The notes under the pieces: model-generated
The model's input: the letters and a program-made list of their open reading frames with translations, nothing else
Database searches by the model: none
What the model was told of the DNA's origin: nothing
Part shown: piece by piece, positions 7,877 through 14,506 of the stretch
How positions within the stretch are numbered: position 1 is the first letter of the stretch
Layout of the letters: each line of letters opens with the position of its first letter
Program-made: the position numbers and the translations under genes
IMG/VR virus record: IMGVR_UViG_3300025133_000205
Coordinates: 1 to 45,432 of that record
Reading direction: 5' to 3' (one strand)
DNA: 45,432 bases
Origin: a virus

Positions 7877-8872
7877 TCAATTATTTTTGCTTAGCAGCGA
7901 ATCTATGTATGTTGCCTCGCCAGTTAATCCCTTTTCATCTAGATGAGTAGCCAGTCGAATCAAGTCACGAACTACGCTTGATGAGACAGCGCTTATTTCG
8001 CTAGCCCCGTCTACGATAGTCGCCTCTTCTTCGCTCAAATTAGCGTTAGTCATTTGTGCAAGACTGCTTGGATCTAACTTATAATCAGAAGATGGATCTT
8101 CATGAGCCTTAAACAATGCTGCAATTTCACCCATGGTGAGCGGGCGATTCTCACGCTCAGTAGGCAAGACCTCTGTTGGGCTTGCTGCTGGAGCCTGTAG
8201 CCCGAGCACTTCTCTCACCCAAGGAGTCGAACGATCAATATCCCGGTAGGGCGGTGGGTAACCGGCATCCATAAGGACTCTCAACTCCTCTTGGGTAAGG
8301 GCATCTTCATATCGGGGCCCCAGCGCCTCAAATCTCCACTGCGCATCAAATCCTTGCGCCTGCTTCAGAATAAGATCAAGGCTATCAGCCTCTTTTATCA
8401 GGCCCTTTTCGTCCAAGAGGCTTGCTAGGTTCATGAGATCTGATTGTAAGCTTACACTTCCGCCTGGGAATTCTCTGCCGTCCTCAGACTTGAACCCCTC
8501 ATTGTAGTCATAGATTTTATTTGTATATGGATCCTGCATGATCCCATCTCCTATTCGTCTAGCCTGTACGCCGACACGATCCGGAGAGTATCTGGTAGAT
8601 AGTGAGGTGTTTGCCTCAGACTCTGTAACTTTTGAATCCTCATGTTGTCGCCCAACATTGTATAACGCCTCTATGTCTCTAGACGGAGCCTCTCCACCTC
8701 TTTGCAATAGATATTGAGGTCTTGTGGCATACTCCGGAACAACATTAGACTTAAAATGCTGGAAAATACCATGCTGATCTTGCGAAACTTTATGCAAAGC
8801 CTCCAACTCGGTATCTGCCGCCTTAGACGCTTTATTTAATGTAAATAATATCTCCGTTCTTTTGTTGGGCAT
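7877..8872 (-). CDS. Hypothetical virion-type protein with a duplicated helical motif
   Basis: A 331-residue protein of unknown function. Two copies of a 20-25-residue helical motif are clear: LASLLDEKGLIKEADSLDLI near residue 155 and LATHLDEKGLTGEATYIDSL at the C-terminus, both of the form LxxLDEKGLxxEAxxxDxL. The rest is polar with Tyr-Arg-Pro segments and an internal Pro/Gly-rich stretch. Such short helical units at protein ends suggest an assembly or docking tag, but this is inference. The start ATG 8872 has GGAAC upstream, and its mRNA ends at the terminator at 7813-7845. Confidence 0.72.
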   Translation of the reverse strand: MPNKRTEILFTLNKASKAADTELEALHKVSQDQHGIFQHFKSNVVPEYATRPQYLLQRGGEAPSRDIEALYNVGRQHEDSKVTESEANTSLSTRYSPDRVGVQARRIGDGIMQDPYTNKIYDYNEGFKSEDGREFPGGSVSLQSDLMNLASLLDEKGLIKEADSLDLILKQAQGFDAQWRFEALGPRYEDALTQEELRVLMDAGYPPPYRDIDRSTPWVREVLGLQAPAASPTEVLPTERENRPLTMGEIAALFKAHEDPSSDYKLDPSSLAQMTNANLSEEEATIVDGASEISAVSSSVVRDLIRLATHLDEKGLTGEATYIDSLLSKNN

Positions 8873-8879
8873 AATGTTC

Positions 8880-10436
8880 CTATGTTAGTGTGATTTTGGA
8901 AGTAGAGATTAGGGCTCCAGAAAGATCTGAGTCTAAATGCTGAATCCCTCTGGCCTTAGGTATGATGCGGCCCTTTGAATCAAAAGTAATCTTACTAACT
9001 GGCAGACCAAGCTTTGGACTATATAGCTGAACTGAGGTTGGGATATTGATTAGATCACCACGATCAAACGCGTTCTTAATGAGGGTATCTCGCTCTGAAC
9101 TGCCAGTTGCATGCTTTAGGAGCTTAGAGAACCGATCCAAAGAGGCTACGTATTTCGTGCTTCCAAATTTAGATTCAATAACTCGCAATGCAGCTTCGGC
9201 CTGCTTCAGATTAGAGCCGGCAACACCTGAGTCCATCTGGTTGACCAGCTGAGCATATGTCATGCGGCCCATCTCTTCTTCTGCTCTTGAGACTTTATTG
9301 ATCGAATCAGTATTGGCAGCTTTGGCGAAAACATCTTTTAGGCCAGAATTATTTAGCCTATATTTCTCGCCAGCGACAACAAAGTGGGATGGGATTACCG
9401 GGCTACCATTCGGCATATCAACAGATATAAGTGCATTGATCTGCCCTATTGCTGACGGGATAGATGCAGTTAGATTTAACGTTTTGGTGTTAGCTGATAC
9501 TAATTTAATCTGAGATTGATTCACACCAAGGCTCGAAAGCTCAGCCGACACAACACTAATGGCGGATCTTACTTGATCTCGGCTAAAGATTGTAGCAGCC
9601 GCAACAAGATCATTGTCTAGACTGGCATACTTTTCTAGTGCAGCAGGCATTGCGGGACTTTCTATCGTTAGATCTCCAAAGGCCCTCTGTGCTTCGTACT
9701 TCCCTCGGGATGCTTTCTTCGTAAAGTTATTCATATCTTTTACGAAAACAAATAAGTTTTCTTTATTTAGCTTTACTAGCGAATCATTCTGAACGAAAGT
9801 CGTTGGGAGCGATGCTATGCCGTTGGTTACTTGAACCGGAATCGGAACGTTTACCTGTGTAAAATCAGATGTGCTTATTGAGGCGTTACAAAGAACGAAA
9901 TGCTCATTAGATCTAATGGCGGTCACTTCTGACGGCTGATACCCTAAGGCGACTAACTGTAGCTTCGCAAACTTCTCTGCTCGCCTAAGAGTATTTTCCG
10001 ATAGAGCGGAGAATACTGTTTTCTTATCTAAGGAAAATGCTCCTGATAACTCCTCGGAAAGCTCTGAGGAAGAATATAATGGATCCAATTTATTCTCCAT
10101 TGGAATCCTAGAGGCTGTTCCCTTGTATTTCTGCGCCTCAGCGGCCTGCTTGCTAGTAAGCAGATCTTCTAGCTCAACTCTGAACTGAGATCTTCCGCCG
10201 GACATACCATACAGGTGATCGTAGGCTTCCGTAATCTCCTTCTGAGATACAAAGCTCTGCTTTGAGGCTACCTTTACAAAAACATCCCGCATGTAGCCTA
10301 TCAGGGCATCACCGGGATTTCTTTCGGCAGAAGCTATTAACCGAGTTGCAACATATCCAGATGGATATGTTTTTCCGTTATTAAGCTTATCTAAAGCTTT
10401 CTTAGCTTGTTCTGCAATTTTCTTTATTTGATCCAT
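8880..10436 (-). CDS. Hypothetical virion-type protein
   Basis: A 518-residue protein with no recognised domain. The N-terminal 150 residues are helical and basic. The centre (about 150-400) alternates predicted strands and repeats a theme: a helix with RRAEKFAKLQLVALGYQPSE followed by a strand-rich segment ending FVQNDSLVKLNKENLFVFV, then VVSAELSSLGVNQSQ and later GEKYRLNNSGLKDVFAKAA. This looks like a weak internal duplication of about 130 residues. The C-terminus is strand-rich. It lies in the probable morphogenesis block. Confidence 0.72.
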   Translation of the reverse strand: MDQIKKIAEQAKKALDKLNNGKTYPSGYVATRLIASAERNPGDALIGYMRDVFVKVASKQSFVSQKEITEAYDHLYGMSGGRSQFRVELEDLLTSKQAAEAQKYKGTASRIPMENKLDPLYSSSELSEELSGAFSLDKKTVFSALSENTLRRAEKFAKLQLVALGYQPSEVTAIRSNEHFVLCNASISTSDFTQVNVPIPVQVTNGIASLPTTFVQNDSLVKLNKENLFVFVKDMNNFTKKASRGKYEAQRAFGDLTIESPAMPAALEKYASLDNDLVAAATIFSRDQVRSAISVVSAELSSLGVNQSQIKLVSANTKTLNLTASIPSAIGQINALISVDMPNGSPVIPSHFVVAGEKYRLNNSGLKDVFAKAANTDSINKVSRAEEEMGRMTYAQLVNQMDSGVAGSNLKQAEAALRVIESKFGSTKYVASLDRFSKLLKHATGSSERDTLIKNAFDRGDLINIPTSVQLYSPKLGLPVSKITFDSKGRIIPKARGIQHLDSDLSGALISTSKITLT

Positions 10437-10446
10437 TATAATCCCT

Positions 10447-10923
10447 TTAGCTTGTTTTAAACATTTCCGGAAACAAGCCTCTTATAGCTGAGGCTTTTGC
10501 TTGTGTTTGAGCTTCCAAAACTTTATTTACAAAAGAGTCATCCGTTGTTGCCATATCTAATAGCGCTGATTTGAAAGTAAATATATCATCTGCAGAATAT
10601 CCATATTCCTCGGATGAAAACGAACAAATAGGAACGTCTTTATAAGACAGGGTCACGTTGTCGTGATCGTAATTGCTGGAAGCCTTCCAGTTTCCACCCT
10701 CTTTCGTTTGAAAGCTTGGATCGGAACTTCTTACCAAGAATGTTTCTCCATCAACTTCCTCAGAAACCCACAGATCATTATATTGATCTCCAAAAACTTT
10801 GTACATATCGAATGCAATTTTTTTGAACTGCAAATCTTCAGTCAATAATATTCTGTCCTTCGTAGACAAGTCTGCCGTCTCTTTTTTGGCTAACGCCAGT
10901 AATACCTCGTCTAAGTTTGACAT
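10447..10923 (-). CDS. Hypothetical protein
   Basis: A 158-residue acidic protein without a recognised motif. The N-terminus is helical (VLLALAKKETADLSTKDRIL). The middle is strand-rich with many aromatic residues and ends in another helix. The start ATG has CGAGGAAC 12 bases upstream. It is the first gene after a 99-base non-coding gap and so probably the first gene of the virion-type block transcribed toward the left. Confidence 0.68.
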   Translation of the reverse strand: MSNLDEVLLALAKKETADLSTKDRILLTEDLQFKKIAFDMYKVFGDQYNDLWVSEEVDGETFLVRSSDPSFQTKEGGNWKASSNYDHDNVTLSYKDVPICSFSSEEYGYSADDIFTFKSALLDMATTDDSFVNKVLEAQTQAKASAIRGLFPEMFKTS

Positions 10924-11022
10924 TAATTATGTTCCTCGCTGTAAAATTTATCTTTATTAATAGAAAACAAACAGGCGTTACTAGCTGAAATGTTTCGCAT
11001 ATATCTTATACATAATTAGTAG

Positions 11023-11460
11023 CTAATCTGCCTCTTCTTTATTTATCTCTTGAATTTTATCTAGTATATTGTTTATATTAACATTGTTTTTGCAAATCTT
11101 TTGAAGTTTCTTTACAATCCCGCCGTATCTCTTCTTGTGATTTCTATAATCAATATTACCATGCATAGCTTTGTGTACGGCAGATTGGGTGATGCCAAGA
11201 TGCTCAGCTATACTATTCTGAGTCTTACCCATAAGCCTCATAAATAATATTTTCTTTTGATGATCAGTTAAGTGCGGGCCGTTTACGATTTCGTAAATCT
11301 CATCAAGAAGTGCTTCTTTCAGGTCAGATATTCTTTCATCTGACGTATTAGCCATCATGACGCTGCCCATGCCACGTTCATTAGAGAAATTATTTAATTT
11401 TGCCGATTCAAATGATATTTCTACAATTTTATATTGATATGACTTACTTTTTTTCTTCAT
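11023..11460 (-). CDS. Sigma-70 region 4-like helix-turn-helix protein
   Basis: A 145-residue protein. Residues about 63-95 (LTDHQKKILFMRLMGKTQ, then SIAEHLGITQSAVHKAM) form a classic sigma region 4 helix-turn-helix of the kind that contacts the -35 element. No region 2 is present, so it is not a complete sigma factor. It could be an adapter, a transcriptional regulator or one half of a split sigma. The Lys-rich start and C-terminal helix may bind nucleic acid. It follows the primase core gene by 6 bases. A separate protein at 30393-31157 carries both region 2- and region 4-like parts. Confidence 0.75.
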   Translation of the reverse strand: MKKKSKSYQYKIVEISFESAKLNNFSNERGMGSVMMANTSDERISDLKEALLDEIYEIVNGPHLTDHQKKILFMRLMGKTQNSIAEHLGITQSAVHKAMHGNIDYRNHKKRYGGIVKKLQKICKNNVNINNILDKIQEINKEEAD

Positions 11461-11466
11461 ATTGGC

Positions 11467-12228
11467 TTACCAAAATTCTGGAATACTCTGCTTAAAGTCT
11501 TTAAAGAAAGATTCTCGATTCTTATTCGGTAAAGAGAAATATTCGTCTACATCCTTTGTGTTAGAGGGAGGAATTAAAAACCTAAATTTAATTCCCTTAT
11601 TTATGTATTTTTCATAAATTCTCTTGGCAGAGGATAGTCCAGCTTCATCGCCGTCGAGAATAAATGTTACCTTGTCAGTATATCTTGCTAACTTTAGAAA
11701 ATGATTTTGTGAAAATGCAGTACCACATATGGCAACCGAATTATCTAAACCGTTCCGGACCATAGACAGATAATCAAAGTATCCTTCTAATACATAAACA
11801 TTATTATTTTTTAGAATTGATTTTTTAGAATTATTTAAACCATATAATATATTCGCCTTCTTATAAGAGGAGTTTTTATACTTCGGAACCCCTATGGCCC
11901 TTCTTTCTGCGTCAGTTAGCAGGGCTCTTCCGCTTATTCCTACTGGATCATTATGCTCTGAGAATATTGGAAAAATTAAATAAAAATAATTTGAGAAATC
12001 ACTACTCCTGGTCATATTTAAAATATTCAGCTTAGACAAAGTCTCTTCGGAGACATGCTTTGTTAGGGCTCCTATGCTTTGCGGAAAGTATCCAATCTTA
12101 TTAGATCTGATTAACTCTTTGGACAATCCCCTATCTTTTATAAGATATTTCAGACACGGCTGAGAGGATCTCAGGTTCGCATGACAAATATCAACAAGCT
12201 TTGCTATTTCAGTAGTTTCATTAATCAT
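11467..12228 (-). CDS. dnaG: DnaG-type primase catalytic core (TOPRIM), no zinc domain
   Basis: This makes RNA primers for replication. At 253 residues it holds the primase core: an N-terminal subdomain with YLIKDRGLSKELIRSNKIGY (about 28-47), LIFPIFSEHNDPVGISGRAL, then TOPRIM motifs VYVLEGYFDYLS (about 142), FILDGDEAGL (about 187) and KDVDEYF. The usual N-terminal zinc-binding domain and C-terminal helicase-binding domain are absent. A zinc domain of the right kind is encoded separately at 36128-36667. It sits beside RecA, a zinc-ribbon protein and a sigma-like gene. Confidence 0.9.
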   Translation of the reverse strand: MINETTEIAKLVDICHANLRSSQPCLKYLIKDRGLSKELIRSNKIGYFPQSIGALTKHVSEETLSKLNILNMTRSSDFSNYFYLIFPIFSEHNDPVGISGRALLTDAERRAIGVPKYKNSSYKKANILYGLNNSKKSILKNNNVYVLEGYFDYLSMVRNGLDNSVAICGTAFSQNHFLKLARYTDKVTFILDGDEAGLSSAKRIYEKYINKGIKFRFLIPPSNTKDVDEYFSLPNKNRESFFKDFKQSIPEFW

Positions 12229-12236
12229 TTATAGCC

Positions 12237-12575
12237 CTATTCGCCCTCATATAATTCTACAGCCTTTGCCATACTATCTGTTATGTTAATTTTGCATCCC
12301 TTTCCTCCCTGAGGACAAGACTTACCAACAAGGAGCCCAGACGACATGGTCGCCTGCACCATCTTATCGCATGTTTTGCACGGAAATACAAATGCCTTTT
12401 TATTATGATCTCTACGAATATCTCCGTTTGCTCTCATAGACAGTTTTGTATAGGAGGATAGGTCACTTAAATCATCTCCACACGCATTACATACAATAGT
12501 ATCTCTGTCTACATCAAGAGAGGCATCTGTCATGCCATCACTGTTCCTACACCCTACATTACAACGAACAATCAT
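12237..12575 (-). CDS. Double zinc-ribbon protein
   Basis: A 112-residue protein with two likely zinc ribbons. The first uses cysteines in RCNVGC and CNACGDD (residues about 4-33). The second uses FPCKTCDKM and KSCPQGGKGC (about 65-92). Basic residues lie between them. The start ATG overlaps the RecA C-part stop (TAATG), suggesting coupled translation with RecA. A role in nucleic-acid binding or as a recombination/primase accessory is plausible, but I recognise no family. Confidence 0.72.
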   Translation of the reverse strand: MIVRCNVGCRNSDGMTDASLDVDRDTIVCNACGDDLSDLSSYTKLSMRANGDIRRDHNKKAFVFPCKTCDKMVQATMSSGLLVGKSCPQGGKGCKINITDSMAKAVELYEGE

Positions 12576-13414
12576 TATACGCCTCCAAGGCTTAATTCTG
12601 ACATTAACGGATTAACTTCTTCCTCTTCTTCGTCATCCGCCTCACCTAGAGGCGGCTCTGAATTATTAATATAAAACTCTCTAATCTCTGCCAGATGTTT
12701 GGCCATAAGCTCTGGGCGATCCGCGAGATACTGAATAGAGGCACCCCTCCCTACTATATTTGAACCCTCAATGCAATAAGTTTTAGTGCTCGGCCTTGTT
12801 ATTAAATTGTACTTTATTGCTAAATCGAATATCTCAATATCTTCTTGAACAATGCCCTTTAGGTACTCGATTTTATATTCAGCAGTTTTGTAAGGAGCAC
12901 CAACTTTATTCTTCTGAATCTTAGCCTTAACTGTATGTCCAATTTTTTGACCACTAGAATCACTGATTGCTTCACTTGCTGAAGTCATTGGTGCCATGTT
13001 TAGCATCAAGCTACAAGCGTGCTTGAGAGCCTTTCCGCCTGGGCTTGAGTTATGATTGACTTGACCATTCGCGATATAATTCTCAGTTTCTGGAACAGTA
13101 GTGTCTACAATACACAGGCTTTCGTCAATTACTTTCGCATCCGGATGATCTGCGAGGCGAACATATTCATCTCCAACAAGAATCCTGTGATCTGCCGACC
13201 CTCTTAGGTCCTCCAGAAGATAGTGCTTAGATACGGTAGGCTTTACTACGAATGTAGTCATCGGACTAAACCCAATTGATCCATCTGAAAATTGAGTTTC
13301 AACTTTTATATCTAATTCTGAAATATCAATAGTGACCGGAGTATTCATATCATCCAAGTCTAAAAATCTGTTTGCAAATTCAAAAAATGTTATTTCCTCT
13401 GTTATAATCGACAC
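12575..13414 (-). CDS. recA: Split-intein C-part fused to the C-terminal part of RecA
   Basis: Residues 1-122 are the C-terminal piece of a split intein and residues 123-279 are RecA. Intein block B is seen in RGSADHRILV (about 71-80), block F in CIVDTTVPETENY (about 101-113) and block G in IANGQVNHN ending at residue 122. The first extein residue is Ser (SSPGGKALKHACSLM), which matches the RecA segment that follows GNPETT in E. coli (GGNALKFYASVRL). The tail is acidic. The start is GTG 13414 with AAGGAG 8 bases upstream. Together with 13755-14495 it would give a RecA of about 388 residues after trans-splicing. By family knowledge, RecA performs strand exchange and filament formation on single-stranded DNA. 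Confidence 0.93.
   Translation of the reverse strand: MSIITEEITFFEFANRFLDLDDMNTPVTIDISELDIKVETQFSDGSIGFSPMTTFVVKPTVSKHYLLEDLRGSADHRILVGDEYVRLADHPDAKVIDESLCIVDTTVPETENYIANGQVNHNSSPGGKALKHACSLMLNMAPMTSASEAISDSSGQKIGHTVKAKIQKNKVGAPYKTAEYKIEYLKGIVQEDIEIFDLAIKYNLITRPSTKTYCIEGSNIVGRGASIQYLADRPELMAKHLAEIREFYINNSEPPLGEADDEEEEEVNPLMSELSLGGV
13049..13414 (-). other. Coding region of the split intein C-fragment (122 residues)
   Basis: The fragment begins with EEITFFEFANRFL, which fits the part of an intein that normally follows block A. It contains block B with the conserved His (SADH), block F and block G ending His-Asn, the pair that cyclises to release the C-extein. No endonuclease domain is inserted. 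The splice point is after codon 13051-13049 (Asn); the next codon is Ser. Confidence 0.92.
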
Positions 13415-13605
13415 AATACTCTCTCCTTGATAATATTCTCTATTGATTGAGATTTTATTTCATCTTCCCAGATAATCACTTGTTTTGGGAATGTTTGCGA
13501 AACCCTTTCAAGCCTCTAGGCGTCCCTCAGGCGCTGCTGCTTAGCCGTCCTACTGGAGAATAATACAGCTGTGATGAAGATAAAATTCTTTTTGAATTCC
13601 ACCAT
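13402..13605 (-). pseudogene. Probable decayed homing endonuclease remnant between the RecA halves
   Basis: One frame starts at ATG 13605, has a single amber codon at 13516-13518 and ends at TAA 13402-13404, running 13 bases into the RecA C-part gene. After the amber it reads FPKQVIIWEDEIKSQSIENI, preceded by SRTAKQQRLRDA. A basic helix, then a strand ending in IWExEI, is typical of the C-terminus of Vsr-like and related small endonucleases. The 2009 fractured-gene work found free-standing endonucleases of that kind between split-intein gene halves. The catalytic N-terminal part is missing or unrecognisable. The assignment rests on pattern and location; a neutral chance frame is possible. Confidence 0.45.
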
Positions 13606-13716
13606 ATGGAATTCCGCTTTCTCTTTTTGCTGGCTCACCCTTCTTGAGCTGCGAACTCAGCTGCATGCTAGTTACTGGCTTGTTGTCTTTCATTTTAAAT
13701 GTAAATACTCTATCAT
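13550..13716 (-). other. Short translated-looking frames with strong ribosome site in the RecA gap
   Basis: AGGAGG at about 13721-13726 precedes ATG 13716, which encodes MIEYLHLK and stops. ATG 13693 overlaps that stop (AAAATGAA) and opens a 47-codon frame, MKDNKPVTSMQLSSQLKKGE onward, ending at TAG 13550-13552. The last codons before the first stop form T-TTA-AAA, a classical -1 slippery heptamer that would fuse the two frames. Hairpins follow, including GAATTCC/GGAATTC. I do not recognise the peptide. It may be a remnant of a mobile gene or a structured RNA. Confidence 0.3.
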
Positions 13717-13754
13717 ATTCCCTCCTATAGTCTTATTAGGACTTATTAATGGAG

Positions 13755-14495
13755 CTATATTTCGTATCGAATTTTAATCTTAGTTGTAAACGGATCAACA
13801 CAGGTCGGATCACCAAACATTTGGCCTATATTAACTCTTACTTGGTTTATGCCTATGAATACGACGTTTGCCTCAGCAACCACTGGAGTTAGTTTCTTTA
13901 ATTCCGTTGACATAAATCTCGGAATGGGAGCCATGTTAGACTTTCCGATATCCGCAGATATTTCCAGTGGAGTATTTAGTACTGCGATAGAATCTAGTAC
14001 TATAATTCCAAGATTCTTAAACTTCGGATCAACACCCTCGATGACATGATCCAAAATACCCCTCATGCCCTTCGTGACCTTCTTGGTTGTCTTATTGACT
14101 TTAGTCTTCCCAAGCAGACCCTCAAAGATTTTCTTAGCCTCATTCGTTTTAATTACCATCACTCTCGATATATCAACGCCTTGTTTCTCTGCCCAGGTTG
14201 GATCATAAGTATATTCGGCATCAATGAATAATGCTGTATTATTTGGATTTTCGTTTAGGTATTCTCTAATACAAGACAGTGCAAGCATTGTTTTCCCGGA
14301 ACTTTCCTTCCCGGCAAACTGAGTAATTCTTCCTCTTGGCACTCCGCCAATACCGATTGCCTCATCAAGCGATGGACTGCCAGTGCTAATTGACTCATAT
14401 TTTGTAGAAATATTCCCATCAAAAAAGATAGAATCTTCTCCAAAGAACTTAGTAATTTCCTTCTGTGCTTCAGAAGGAGTCATTTTTTTAGACAT
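13755..14495 (-). CDS. recA: N-terminal part of RecA fused to a very short split-intein N-part
   Basis: Residues 1-231 are the RecA core. Walker A GKESSGKT is at about 62-69, a Walker B-type strand IIVLDSIAVL at about 165, and the L1-region sequence GINQVRVNIGQMFGDPT leads to the split point. It then continues CVDPFTTKIKIRYEI and stops. Cys232 opens intein block A (C-x4-T). The N-part is 15 residues, far below the roughly 100 of canonical split inteins and comparable to the short N-parts of the atypical AceL/VidaL group. GGAG lies before ATG 14495. Trans-splicing with 12575-13414 would restore GDPT-SSPGGKAL. Neither half alone would be expected to act as a full RecA. Confidence 0.95.
   Translation of the reverse strand: MSKKMTPSEAQKEITKFFGEDSIFFDGNISTKYESISTGSPSLDEAIGIGGVPRGRITQFAGKESSGKTMLALSCIREYLNENPNNTALFIDAEYTYDPTWAEKQGVDISRVMVIKTNEAKKIFEGLLGKTKVNKTTKKVTKGMRGILDHVIEGVDPKFKNLGIIVLDSIAVLNTPLEISADIGKSNMAPIPRFMSTELKKLTPVVAEANVVFIGINQVRVNIGQMFGDPTCVDPFTTKIKIRYEI
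13758..13802 (-). other. Coding region of the split intein N-fragment (15 residues)
   Basis: The codons read CVDPFTTKIKIRYEI followed by TAG. The first Cys is the expected splicing nucleophile and Thr at position 6 fits block A. The upstream residues GDPT belong to RecA. The break falls directly after block A, where the matching C-fragment takes up with EEITFFEFANRF. Confidence 0.9.
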
Positions 14496-14506
14496 TAAAT
14501 CTCCAA

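Noticed and set aside
10924-11022. Promoter in the gap before the virion-type block
   Set aside because: AT-rich hexamers are present, but none pair at 16-18 bases with acceptable matches.
13415-13754. Group I intron in the RecA gap
   Set aside because: Several hairpins are present, but no recognisable P7/P3 core. The protein ends already carry complete intein blocks with a clean extein junction, so an RNA intron is not needed.
13755-13757. Sequencing error creating the RecA break
   Set aside because: Two separate genes each have a stop or start and ribosome site, and each carries the proper intein end. A simple indel would not produce this.
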